The notes under the pieces: model-generated
What the model was told of the DNA's origin: nothing
Database searches by the model: none
What the model saw: the letters and a program-made list of their open reading frames with translations, nothing else
Assembly (NCBI RefSeq): GCF_003129905.1
Contig: NZ_QFFM01000007.1
Coordinates: 1 to 64,000, forward strand
Direction: 5' to 3'
DNA: 64,000 nt
Source: Bifidobacterium callitrichidarum
GTDB lineage: Bacteria; Actinomycetota; Actinomycetes; Actinomycetales; Bifidobacteriaceae
Position numbers and translations under genes: made by a program
Shown: piece after piece, positions 40,112 to 49,439 of the stretch
How positions within the stretch are numbered: position 1 is the stretch's first letter
How the letters are laid out: every line of letters starts with the position of its first letter

Positions 40112-43012
40112 ATGTCCTCAACAGCAATATCTACCGCGCAACGGCTCACACTCGCCAAAGATGAGCGTCAACTTGAACGCGCGCATCGTAATAGCGTTTT
40201 GCAAAAGCGAATCCATGACGGCGAACTGGAAATGTCCCGCTGGCAGCTGCTGGCAGCGAGGAACACAGACCATCTATTGCGCATCGTCGCGTCGGCCGGA
40301 GCCGGTAAGACCCGGACACTCGCCAACGCAATCGCGGCCGCAGCCACGCTTCACGACGCGAAACACATCGCCGTTATCACGTTCACTCGCAAGGCGACGC
40401 GCGTCATCGATGGTGCACTCACACGCAATGGCGTGTACGGCGCCAGCGTGAGCACACTCGATTCACTCGCTCTGCGGATACTAAAAGCTGCTGGCATACA
40501 TATCAACGCTATCACCGACGCTGACAAGAGAGCAATCCTCACCGATATCCGAAAAACCTGCATGGAAGAACAGCCGCACGAACGCATCACGCTGAAACAA
40601 ATGATGCATGACACGACGTATTATGCCATGCATCCTGACGAACAGCCCGAATCCGAATACCTCAAAGCCATCCTGAAGGAATATACCAAACAATGCAAGG
40701 ATATTTACAGCGCCGAATGGCCGACCATCGAGTTACTCGCCGCGCAGCACTACCCAAAATCTGGCCTCCAGTTTGAGATACTAGGCGTGGATGAAGCCCA
40801 GGACCTTAATCCTACGCAAATACAACTGGTAGAAAGCATCACCGCCACGACGATGCAGACCATCATCGCCGGTGATTGGCGGCAAGGCATCATGACCTTT
40901 CAAGGTGCGACGCCCGACTGGTTTCGTGACGGCACAAACTTCGACCAGACATTAGAGCTTCCTATCAATCACCGATGCGCACCGAAAATAGTCAATGTCG
41001 CAAATCGCATCTTCGGGGACCACATCAAGGCCTCCAGTAATGCCACGACCGGCATGGTACCACAGCTGATACGAGCGAACAATGAACAGGACGAAGCAGA
41101 AAAAATCGCCGACATTATTGAAGGCCTGTTGTCCGATGGGCATACTGCGGCGAGCAACATCAAGTTCCTTGCGTGGCGTCGCAGCCAGTTCCGAGAACTG
41201 AAACGAACGCTTGCAGAACGCGGCATGCCAATAAACGAGGATGCCTTCCGCACCATCCATTCATACAAAGGTGATGAGGCAAACATCGTCGTTCTGGTGG
41301 GCGTGAGTCGAGCCGTATGGGGCGATCGCAGCGATGAAGCGGACATGTTGCTATATGTGGGAATGACACGAGCGAGACTGGGGCTCATCATCTCCTATCC
41401 CGACCAAACGATTCTCCCCGGCGGCCGCACTTCCACAGTCTACGGCCCATATCTCACACTTGAAGACTGCGCCTTGCAAGAGTCATCCGATTCAGAGACG
41501 ATTCTCGGCAAGCTCCACCGCGACATCAGTAGTCGTCACCTGTTGGAAGATGTCATCGAGGACAACAGGACCGCACAGAACATCGCCATCCAGAAAAAGC
41601 AGCAGAGTCGTGTCGTCGCGAGCTACCAACGCCTAGGCAACGTAAAGGTGGCAGCGAAGCTGACGGATTGCGCGGATAAGCTAACGTTCGAGACCATGAC
41701 CGACGGAAGTGTTCGACGCAGCCTGTTGGCGCACGCATGGTTCTGCAACCAGAAGACCTGCAATATTTGTATGGGAAGACGGGCCGTGCGCAACCAACTG
41801 CGCGTTGGCGCGGCACTCGATTGTTTGTTTAACCCCAAATGCTACCAGGATTTACTGCCTGATGAACTGTATGAGCGTATTGCCAGGATGCGGTTTGCGA
41901 CACCTGCCTTCTTCACGGCGACTATGCCCAACTTCGATGACCTTGCGCTCGGTATCCGCGTGCTCAATCTCGCCGTCCGTAAGCTCACTCACACGAATAC
42001 CGGCCGTATTATGAGCGAACGCGAACGAGTGTTCACGCAAGGCATCGTCGGCACCACGCGCAGCGACGAAGCGACCAATCGGTACATCAACGCAGGACTG
42101 CACGAACTGGAATACCAGCTACAGCAACACGAATCTATGCACGACTTGACCGACACACAACTAAATGAACTTCGCCAGAAGATAACCGACATTCGGGCGG
42201 GCGGCGAATGGCACGTACACGCCCACATGATTTTCGCGACGTTGGGAACCTATTACCATGACCAGCTTCATAGCAACGACATTAAGAATGGACACGACTA
42301 CAAAGGTGACATCGTAGAGGCCAATCACTTATACAAAGACCGTCTGTGGTGGAAGTTGGAGTGGACCAGCGCCGTCCAGAAAGCCGTGAACTCCGTCATC
42401 AGGCAGGACCGGGCAAAAGGGATAGCACACGATGATTTCCAGACTGGCCGTTGGAAACGGTTTCTGAGCATGCGCCGCACCGATGTGGAACAAACCATTG
42501 AGCAAGCCCAGGCTCAAGTTGAACAATGCGAGCCGGGTACAGTCGCCTATGATGCCGCTCGGGAAGCTGAAAAGCAGGCTTGGGCCAACGGAGCGGTAAT
42601 TGATATCGAAGCTATCAGCATCAAGGGAAAAAATATGACGTCGGAACAAAAAAGGAAACTTAACAGGCATCCCGAACTGCTGAAATCCGCTATACAAGAA
42701 ACCTGCAAATATGCCTTCAAGCCGGATGAACTTTTCGTAAAAACCAGCAAGGACGAGCTCGACCAAATCCTGCCACAAATAGACGCCACATCAGGCGCGC
42801 GTCTCATCTCTCGCACCGGCATCATCGCTCAAGTGCTTCAAGATGCTGATGAGCGACGGCTCTGCGATCGTTACTTGCAACGTGCGCGAACCGGTAACGT
42901 GGACTGGACGCTGGAGCAGTCCGTCACATTCAATTGGCTGACCGACCTCCGCCAATATGTTCAATACGAAACCGTTAACGCGGATGACGGCGAAGCCGAT
43001 TTTCGGTCATAA
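40112..43012 (+). CDS. SF1 (UvrD-like) helicase fused to a Rep_1/HUH rolling-circle initiator
   Basis: The 966-aa protein has two parts. Residues 1-440 form a UvrD/Rep-type SF1A helicase: Walker A ASAGAGKTRT (about 60-69), DEAQD (228-231), INHRCAP, HSYKGDEANIVVL and YVGMTRAR. Residues about 520-960 match Rep_1 (pC194/pUB110 type) initiators: a Cys-rich start (HAWFCNQKTCNICMGRRA), FFTATMP, the metal-binding HVHAH (His701, 703, 705) and the catalytic ETCKY motif (Glu863, Tyr867; the same E-x-x-K-Y spacing as in pC194 RepA). It would nick an origin and unwind DNA in one polypeptide. The ATG follows GGAGGTG. I know of no described protein with this pairing and order. Confidence 0.82.
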   Translation: MSSTAISTAQRLTLAKDERQLERAHRNSVLQKRIHDGELEMSRWQLLAARNTDHLLRIVASAGAGKTRTLANAIAAAATLHDAKHIAVITFTRKATRVIDGALTRNGVYGASVSTLDSLALRILKAAGIHINAITDADKRAILTDIRKTCMEEQPHERITLKQMMHDTTYYAMHPDEQPESEYLKAILKEYTKQCKDIYSAEWPTIELLAAQHYPKSGLQFEILGVDEAQDLNPTQIQLVESITATTMQTIIAGDWRQGIMTFQGATPDWFRDGTNFDQTLELPINHRCAPKIVNVANRIFGDHIKASSNATTGMVPQLIRANNEQDEAEKIADIIEGLLSDGHTAASNIKFLAWRRSQFRELKRTLAERGMPINEDAFRTIHSYKGDEANIVVLVGVSRAVWGDRSDEADMLLYVGMTRARLGLIISYPDQTILPGGRTSTVYGPYLTLEDCALQESSDSETILGKLHRDISSRHLLEDVIEDNRTAQNIAIQKKQQSRVVASYQRLGNVKVAAKLTDCADKLTFETMTDGSVRRSLLAHAWFCNQKTCNICMGRRAVRNQLRVGAALDCLFNPKCYQDLLPDELYERIARMRFATPAFFTATMPNFDDLALGIRVLNLAVRKLTHTNTGRIMSERERVFTQGIVGTTRSDEATNRYINAGLHELEYQLQQHESMHDLTDTQLNELRQKITDIRAGGEWHVHAHMIFATLGTYYHDQLHSNDIKNGHDYKGDIVEANHLYKDRLWWKLEWTSAVQKAVNSVIRQDRAKGIAHDDFQTGRWKRFLSMRRTDVEQTIEQAQAQVEQCEPGTVAYDAAREAEKQAWANGAVIDIEAISIKGKNMTSEQKRKLNRHPELLKSAIQETCKYAFKPDELFVKTSKDELDQILPQIDATSGARLISRTGIIAQVLQDADERRLCDRYLQRARTGNVDWTLEQSVTFNWLTDLRQYVQYETVNADDGEADFRS

Positions 43013-43016
43013 TCTC

Positions 43017-43081
43017 AACTGGCACGTAGTGGTGGGGCCCCCGAACAATCAGTTCGGCGGCCCCACCACTACGTGCCAGTT
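43017..43081. terminator. 65-nt near-perfect hairpin after the helicase-Rep gene
   Basis: Arms of 23 nt (43017-43039 and 43059-43081) pair perfectly, followed by one C-C mismatch and six more pairs (CCGAAC/GTTCGG) around a 5-nt AATCA loop. It starts 4 bp after the stop codon and is followed by GTTTCTATAT. It could be a terminator, or a single-strand or double-strand origin of the rolling-circle element. Confidence 0.65.
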
Positions 43082-43181
43082 GTTTCTATATAACAATCAA
43101 TACAGCCGTTGCCAGCTGTTTGGCTTGTATGAACGAGAAGAAGTCGCATGAACGTTCCGACGATCGCGGCCTGACAGGCAG

Positions 43182-43739
43182 TCATTGCCGCCTCAATACA
43201 GGCGGCAGGAACCGTTCGGCTTCGCCTTCGTTGAAGGTCTGCTCTTCTTCTTTCTTTAACGCATGTTGCGCTTCCTGATACGCTTTCTCAGATGTTCGCG
43301 GCGTCGTTGCGTAGATGTTCGCTACGGTCTTAGTCAAGTTGTCACGCTTCTCACGAATCTCGTCATCCCTCAGCTCGTTAAAATCTGTAAGTAGTGCCTC
43401 ATATTCCTCACGTACTATCCATAGGCGATCGGCCGCCTTCTGATGTTCCTCAGCTTTCGCCGCCGGATTAAAATTCTTTGTTGCGGCATTTACAATCACG
43501 AGAGCAACGGCAAAAACCGCCCCAATAGCTTTAGCCCATGTAGGGAATACAGTCACCAAAAAACCACCCGCAGTTATTGCTGAGAGGATGAGTTGGCACC
43601 ACCGGAGTCTACGGTCTTCCGCCCTTAACCGGTGCGCGTCTTTTTCATGCGCGGTGAATGTGTACACCACTTTTCCGTACCGCGTTACCAGCTCAGACCG
43701 AAGCCGCTCACGATAATCTGGCTTTAAATTGGTCACCAT
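43182..43739 (-). CDS. SLATT-domain two-transmembrane protein (CBASS-type effector)
   Basis: The 185-aa protein has a basic N-terminus, two adjacent membrane segments (about 50-67 and 70-88) and a long charged C-terminal helix region (EEHQKAADRLWIVREEYEALLTDFNELRDDEI), the layout of SLATT proteins. These pair with CD-NTases and are predicted to form membrane pores when the nucleotide signal is made, killing the infected cell. ATG 43739 (GGAAG upstream) overlaps the end of the nucleotidyltransferase gene by 32 bp, so the two are coupled; ATG 43757 is an alternative. Confidence 0.82.
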   Translation of the reverse strand: MVTNLKPDYRERLRSELVTRYGKVVYTFTAHEKDAHRLRAEDRRLRWCQLILSAITAGGFLVTVFPTWAKAIGAVFAVALVIVNAATKNFNPAAKAEEHQKAADRLWIVREEYEALLTDFNELRDDEIREKRDNLTKTVANIYATTPRTSEKAYQEAQHALKKEEEQTFNEGEAERFLPPVLRRQ

Positions 43740-44604
43740 ATATAGACTTCCATTCATCTTCTGCTAATGAATCAATACCAAGGTCTACGTCATATTGAGC
43801 CTCTTTAGCATGCTCATATGCAATATTTGCTTTTGCTGTAACATCTACGGAAAAGTCTATAGTTGAAAGACTTCCCGGAGCAAATAAGCTGGAATCGTTG
43901 CCATGTTTTACAAGGTACGCGAAGAAATCGCGAGTCATCTCCCCATATTTGGAATAGTTTTTGTACTTTTCAATTGGTACATCATTAAGCAAGAAAAAGT
44001 CATAAGCTAACGCATCGATTGCGATGCCGGAAATGTTGACATTATTGGCATTTCTCCATGCACGAAGCATGCGACATAAATCTTTGGGCGAATGCTCATA
44101 GTATGATGAAAGACTATTCAGCGCATTGATTTCATCCTTGGGATTTGTTACTTGCCATGAACCTCCGTTATGTGTGTCCGGGTAGTAATATGCATTACCA
44201 GAATCTTGGGAGAATGCAGGAACAATCTCGAAGCGAATTCCATCAGACCATTCAATAACGATAACTTGTCCATCACCTCGTAAATGCGAGTTTGAATATT
44301 TAGTTTGTATTACAGTCTTTACTTCTTGTAATAAAGCAGATTGACCATTACTGGCATAATGGTTATAACGATGGAATGTTTCAGGCGGCAGTTCTACTAG
44401 AATATCGATGTCACTGGTCGAGATTTCAGTCCCTCTGCCATAAGAACCGACGTATAAACCATGGAGCGACTCACTGGAAATGTCCCAGTAAAAAATATTT
44501 ATCAGCTTGACAATGCTATGGTATCTCAAACTAATGGTATCTGTTATATCTTCATCCATGAGTAAGGATGAACAAAAGCCTTGAAATGTGGAACTTACTC
44601 CCAT
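43708..44604 (-). CDS. CD-NTase (SMODS-type nucleotidyltransferase), CBASS signal synthase
   Basis: The 298-aa protein is a cGAS/DncV-like nucleotidyltransferase: GSYGRGT at 53-59, the metal-binding Asp65-x-Asp67 in TSDIDILVE and the third acidic residue Glu126 in IRFEIVPAF. Such enzymes make cyclic oligonucleotides on phage infection. The SLATT gene follows at once; the pair matches a minimal (type I) CBASS. ATG 44604 is preceded by GAGAAAA. Base composition is clearly AT-richer than its neighbours, a sign of separate origin. It is 48 bp behind the type III res gene on the same strand. Confidence 0.87.
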   Translation of the reverse strand: MGVSSTFQGFCSSLLMDEDITDTISLRYHSIVKLINIFYWDISSESLHGLYVGSYGRGTEISTSDIDILVELPPETFHRYNHYASNGQSALLQEVKTVIQTKYSNSHLRGDGQVIVIEWSDGIRFEIVPAFSQDSGNAYYYPDTHNGGSWQVTNPKDEINALNSLSSYYEHSPKDLCRMLRAWRNANNVNISGIAIDALAYDFFLLNDVPIEKYKNYSKYGEMTRDFFAYLVKHGNDSSLFAPGSLSTIDFSVDVTAKANIAYEHAKEAQYDVDLGIDSLAEDEWKSIYGDQFKARLS

Positions 44605-44652
44605 TTTTCTCTTTCTCGCGCTCGTTGCATTAGATGATGGTTTTCCATCGAT

Positions 44653-47334
44653 TTACAAGTGGTTCAGGAAGTCGGTCTTGAACGTGGCAAACGAATATGC
44701 GCCATCAATGTCCATCGGGCTATTACCAAACACCATGAAATACTGATAGTTTGGTCCGGCATCGCTGGCCCACTGGTTTCCGAGTCTGAGTTTGTCACGG
44801 CTGTCGTCATTCTTCAGCTGTTCCCCCTTGGTTTCGATGACGAACAAGCGACCGCCGCGTGTCATCGCCAAAAAGTCCGGGTAGTGGTTGATGAATCCGT
44901 TGATGTAGAACTCGCCCTTGCGCCGTTCCACAACGCGATGCCACCAGATGATACCTTCGCAGTTGGCCAAAGCGTCAGCCATCTGAAGTTCCAGCTCGTT
45001 CATACCACCGTCTTCAGCTTCGTACAGCGTGCGATCGAGCGTAGTCAATGGATTGGGAAGGTACGCCGAGGATGGGAATGCGTAATCAGGCGTAATGGTG
45101 ATGTCGCCACGACGGCGCTCCACATCGAACTCCCTAACGCGGAATGCATCTGCCTTGTCCTTGATTGCATGACTGATTATGGCCGCATAAGCGGATGCGT
45201 TGTCCACGTATCCTTCAAGTTCATCATCACTCATTTGGTCCACAACGCGGTTAATAAATGATTTCAAGCCGTGCGCGCCGTACAGTTTCTGCACTTGCGG
45301 GCTCATGAGGTTGGGCAGGTCCAGTTTGGCGCTCCGGCGACGGCCTTCGTTGCTGTCGCGCGCGAAAAGCTCCTTCATGCCTCGACGCTGTACATCAGAT
45401 AGATTACGAACTTTGAGCTCGGAATCACTCGAGATGTCGATTTGCTTGGCGTCAGCAACATGCATAGCATCCAGTCTGATGTCTTCCGTGCCGATTTTGG
45501 CAAGCATGAAATGCTCAAGCAGGGAGTCGCGATCGAATAGTTCACCTTCAGCGTCATCCAAGTCTGAGAACAGACCGGCTTGCCGTTCGAGGCGATAACG
45601 GGGAATCCTTAGATTACGTACGGTGTCGGCCACCGTATCCCTTATGCGGAACGTGTTCATATCGTCTCCCATTCCAGTAGTGCCGCCGGCAAGGGTTTCC
45701 GCGTCATCCTTAGCGCTCTTCGCGCATTCGGCTTCGGCGGCTTCGGATGTACGAATCATTGCGTCAATGGAGACATGGCGAGTGTCCGGGACTTCCTGCG
45801 AAGACTCCGGCAGCTTCGCATTTTCATCCGGCAGGGAAATCGCCAAGTCATTGAAATCGTCAGGCTCGTCTTCGGAGCCTGTCTCGTCTTCAGTGCCCTG
45901 ATGCTGCATCAACTCGTCAATTAGCCCCTGGACAGGCACCGGACCCGATGCGACACCTTCGGCTGTATCCGTCGTATCCGCCAACACGTCGCGCTTGGAG
46001 AAGCCGGCTCCATTGAGTCCGGCCACCACCTGGTCTATCGTCGCGTTGAAATCAGCGGACGAGGTCAGCACATATGACGTGTTCAATGCGCCCGACTTGG
46101 CATGCTGCGCATACGGCTGGCGCAGCACGCGGCCGACAAGCTGTTCAACGCTGGTACGCGATGTTTTATTGGCGACCGTGGCGAGCACGTAGGCAAATGG
46201 GCAATCCCAGCCTTCCGAGAGCGCTTCGACGGTTATCACGTAGCGAATCGGACATCCGCGTGCCTGGAGGTCCGTGCCTCCCAGTTCGTCCACGTCACCG
46301 GTGCGGATGGCGATATGCTCTTCGGGAATGCCTGCATCCACAAGCTTTTCCTTGAGTTTGCGGAATGTCGCAGCATTATCCGCGCCTTTGCGTTCCGCCT
46401 GAAGCAAGGCTATTGGGCGGATGTGATGCCCGGTCTTCTCCTCATTGATCGCGGCGATTTGCTCCAATCGCCTGCGCAGCATGATGGCATCCTGGATGGT
46501 TTCGGTCTTGCCGTCCCTGCGGTAGACGATGACCGGCAGCTTCACCATTTCCTCTGCCTTGAGCTCCTGTGCGGATACTCGTGCGATGACGTTGGATTTG
46601 TTGGATGGGGTGGCAGTCAACTCCAAAATGAAACAGGGATTCAAGTTGCGCAGCATCTCAATGGACAGGTTGGACTTCGCGTGGTGGGATTCATCCACCA
46701 CGACAATCGGATGCATGCCCGCCAGTGCAGTGATGAGAGCCGTATCATCAGCCCCATCGACTTCCACTGCATCGCCTTGGGATTTCTGATAATTGGTCAA
46801 TGCGACCAATGACGAATTCTCTGCATACGCACGTCGTCCATCCTTGTTCTTGAATGAATCATAGGAGAGTACGAAAACCGTCAACTGGTCTTCCACTGCC
46901 GGGCCATTGAGGCCACGTCCGGCAAGGCCATCCTCTTTATCAAGCACTTCGACGCGATGGGAGAAATCGCGGTCTATCGCCATACGCAGCGGATGCGACG
47001 GGTCACGCAACTGGCGAAGCGTCTGACGAAGAATCTCATTGCGTGGCACCAGCCACACCACCGCCCGCGTCTTCACGTCGAGCTCTTCGGTCAGCACATG
47101 CAGCGCGTTCGCCGCGATATAGGTCTTGCCGCCGCCTGTAGGCACCTTCACACAGACCTTCGGCGCACCGTTTACATCATCGACATACCATCTGATGTCA
47201 CCATGGCCGGAAAACAGCCCGTCCTGTGCAAGCAGCTGGTCGTAGGCGGCGGCACCAGTGCCGAGCGCCACGGTCAAACGCGCATACTCGCGGATGGTAT
47301 TGAGGACTTTACGCTGGTATTTCTTCAATTCCAT
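44653..47334 (-). CDS. Type III restriction endonuclease subunit Res
   Basis: The 893-aa protein has an SF2 helicase core (PTGGGKTYIAA near residue 70, VVDESHHAK, ELTATPSNK, SEGWDCPFAYVLATV, VGRVLRQPYA) and a C-terminal nuclease (YPDFLAMTRGG, then FVIETKGEQ: PD...E-x-K). With Mod it cuts DNA having unmodified sites. An acidic Ser/Glu-rich linker lies near 470-550. I start at ATG 47334, with GAGGG at good spacing, 5 bp after the mod stop; GTG 47343 is possible. It is transcribed in series with mod and the CBASS-like genes. Confidence 0.93.
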   Translation of the reverse strand: MELKKYQRKVLNTIREYARLTVALGTGAAAYDQLLAQDGLFSGHGDIRWYVDDVNGAPKVCVKVPTGGGKTYIAANALHVLTEELDVKTRAVVWLVPRNEILRQTLRQLRDPSHPLRMAIDRDFSHRVEVLDKEDGLAGRGLNGPAVEDQLTVFVLSYDSFKNKDGRRAYAENSSLVALTNYQKSQGDAVEVDGADDTALITALAGMHPIVVVDESHHAKSNLSIEMLRNLNPCFILELTATPSNKSNVIARVSAQELKAEEMVKLPVIVYRRDGKTETIQDAIMLRRRLEQIAAINEEKTGHHIRPIALLQAERKGADNAATFRKLKEKLVDAGIPEEHIAIRTGDVDELGGTDLQARGCPIRYVITVEALSEGWDCPFAYVLATVANKTSRTSVEQLVGRVLRQPYAQHAKSGALNTSYVLTSSADFNATIDQVVAGLNGAGFSKRDVLADTTDTAEGVASGPVPVQGLIDELMQHQGTEDETGSEDEPDDFNDLAISLPDENAKLPESSQEVPDTRHVSIDAMIRTSEAAEAECAKSAKDDAETLAGGTTGMGDDMNTFRIRDTVADTVRNLRIPRYRLERQAGLFSDLDDAEGELFDRDSLLEHFMLAKIGTEDIRLDAMHVADAKQIDISSDSELKVRNLSDVQRRGMKELFARDSNEGRRRSAKLDLPNLMSPQVQKLYGAHGLKSFINRVVDQMSDDELEGYVDNASAYAAIISHAIKDKADAFRVREFDVERRRGDITITPDYAFPSSAYLPNPLTTLDRTLYEAEDGGMNELELQMADALANCEGIIWWHRVVERRKGEFYINGFINHYPDFLAMTRGGRLFVIETKGEQLKNDDSRDKLRLGNQWASDAGPNYQYFMVFGNSPMDIDGAYSFATFKTDFLNHL

Positions 47335-47339
47335 ACTAA

Positions 47340-49271
47340 TCACACCCTCGCAATCTGACGGGGAATCTGCTTAAAGACGATATTCAGGGCGTCAAGCCGG
47401 TCCTGCGGCAGTACGCATCGATCGGCATAGATGACGGTGGTCGAGCCACGACGCGGCAACGTGCGCAGCAGGTCATAGCCGAGCACGCTTTCATCTGCAC
47501 CGTCGTAGGCAAGGTAATACACGGTGTCCGCCAACTCTCCGAGTAGATACGGGTGCTCATCGGTCAGGTTCTGGTATTCAGCCTTGGTTTCCGTGTACCA
47601 GACGTAGTGGAACAGCTCCTGACGCGGCACCTTGGGATTGAGCATTCCGTCCGGTTCAAACAGTACCGGACCGAGTTCGTAGTAGGAGAAGCCGGAATCG
47701 ATGCCTGGTACTGTCTCTCCCTTGCTGGTCTCGCCAATTACGGTAAGTGTGTTGTCTATCAGCCTGGGATTGCCGACTTTGTCGTATTCGCCGGCTTCAA
47801 TGGCCTGCTGTTGAGCGGCTTTCGCCTCTTCTATGTATTTCGCTGCGTTCTTCAGATTCGCTGCCGTCAGCTTCTTCTCATATACGGTCCGGGCGAATTT
47901 GGCCGACGTCTCGAACCCTTGTATGATTTTGCGGGCGCGTTCGGCGGTGATGTGATCGGCATAATCGCACATCTCCACAAGGATGAATCGCCGGTGTCCG
48001 CCATCGGCCTTGTTCGCTTCAAGCACGGCTTGGGCGGTGGTGCCGGAGCCGGCAAACGAGTCAAGGACGATGGAGTCCTTCGATGTGGCGATGTCGATGA
48101 TGCGGCGAATCAGGCGGGTCGGCTTCGGTGTGTCGAACGCTGCACGCCCTTCGAACATGGCCTTGATCTCCTTGGACGCCTCATCGGTGTGACCGACCTC
48201 AGCATAGGGCCACAGGTTGGTGACGAGACGACCGCCGACGCTGTCGAGATAGGTCTTGCGGGCGATGCCGCCCTGACCGTTTCTGGTGAAGAAGAATCGA
48301 GGCCACGGGCCGCGTTCCAGTACGATGGCGGACTTCTTCTTGGATTCCTCCATTGATTCCTTCAGCATGATAGCCGGCACGTCGGGTCGAACATCGTCTG
48401 TCGCCACGCCGCATACATGGGCGCGCTTCTCCTCATCGTGAAGATTGCGCAGCTCGTAGGGGCACCAGCCGTTCATGATGTCAAGCATCACATCCTGCTG
48501 GTAGCGCCAGCAGGACCCGTTTGCGGGATACAGCAGCTCACCTGTGAACGGGTGCTGTATGGCGTACACCATTCCCTGATGCGTTGCTGCGCCGGGAGCG
48601 AATGCGTTATCCGTACGCCATGCGGATGCATCGCCATCGGGGTTCCCGTATTTGGCGTTCATCTCGGCGGTGCGTTCCAGCTTGTTGGGGTTCCAGTCGG
48701 GGTATCGGCTGTAGACGAGGATGTGCTCGACCTCGTTGACGATGCCTTTGGAATCGTTTCGGGTCGAGTAGGTGCGCTGCCATGCGATGTTCGACACGAA
48801 GCAGCTGCGGCCGAAAATCTCGTCGCATACGCTCTTGAGGACGGCCTCCTCGTTGTCGTCGATGCTGATGAAGATGACGCCAGTGTTGCTCAGCAGCAGG
48901 CGCAGCATCTGGAGACGCGGGTACATCATGCACAGCCATTTGTCATGCCGCGAGAAGTCTTCGCCTTCCTTGCCGACGACCTCGCCCAGCCAGCGGCGGA
49001 TGCGCGGGTCGTTGACGTTGTCGTTGTACACCCAGCCCTCGTTGCCTGTGTTGTACGGCGGATCGATGTAGATGCAATCGACCTTACCCTCGTACTCGGG
49101 CAACAACGATTTCAACGCCTCCAGATTATCGCCGTGGATGACCTTGTTGCCATGATCGGTGCCATCAGAGGCAAGCACGCCCTTGTCTGGGACCTGGTCA
49201 AGTACACGGTACGGAACCTGGCGATGGTATCCGATGACCTTATCCTTGCCCATCCATTCCAGTGCCGGCAT
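47340..49271 (-). CDS. Type III DNA methyltransferase subunit Mod
   Basis: The 643-aa protein is a beta-class adenine methyltransferase: the catalytic motif DPPYNTG at residues 70-76 and the AdoMet motif DSFAGSGTTAQAVLE near 420, with a long recognition region between. It acts alone as a methylase and gives sequence specificity to Res. The ATG at 49271 follows AAAGGA. It is the first gene of a minus-strand run mod-res-CD-NTase-SLATT. No simple sequence repeat of the kind used for mod phase variation is seen. Confidence 0.94.
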   Translation of the reverse strand: MPALEWMGKDKVIGYHRQVPYRVLDQVPDKGVLASDGTDHGNKVIHGDNLEALKSLLPEYEGKVDCIYIDPPYNTGNEGWVYNDNVNDPRIRRWLGEVVGKEGEDFSRHDKWLCMMYPRLQMLRLLLSNTGVIFISIDDNEEAVLKSVCDEIFGRSCFVSNIAWQRTYSTRNDSKGIVNEVEHILVYSRYPDWNPNKLERTAEMNAKYGNPDGDASAWRTDNAFAPGAATHQGMVYAIQHPFTGELLYPANGSCWRYQQDVMLDIMNGWCPYELRNLHDEEKRAHVCGVATDDVRPDVPAIMLKESMEESKKKSAIVLERGPWPRFFFTRNGQGGIARKTYLDSVGGRLVTNLWPYAEVGHTDEASKEIKAMFEGRAAFDTPKPTRLIRRIIDIATSKDSIVLDSFAGSGTTAQAVLEANKADGGHRRFILVEMCDYADHITAERARKIIQGFETSAKFARTVYEKKLTAANLKNAAKYIEEAKAAQQQAIEAGEYDKVGNPRLIDNTLTVIGETSKGETVPGIDSGFSYYELGPVLFEPDGMLNPKVPRQELFHYVWYTETKAEYQNLTDEHPYLLGELADTVYYLAYDGADESVLGYDLLRTLPRRGSTTVIYADRCVLPQDRLDALNIVFKQIPRQIARV

Positions 49272-49439
49272 GCTGCATTCCTTTCCCAGCGTTACTTGAC
49301 AGCACTATTGTCTCATGCGTATGGCCCATCTGCGGACTCGCCGCACATATCGCGCATCATCACCTTCTGCACATCTGTTACGGTTAAACTGTCGCGGCAG
49401 TCGATACTGACTGTGTTTAAGGTGAGACTTGGAGCGCCC

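Noticed and set aside
47340-49271. Phase-variable type III mod gene
   Set aside because: No tandem simple repeat is found inside or just upstream of the gene, so the usual slipped-strand switch is absent.
48417-49439. N-terminal extension of the RepA-methyltransferase gene by 341 codons
   Set aside because: The extension lies antisense over mod and has no protein-like pattern, whereas a good ribosome-binding site precedes ATG 49440.
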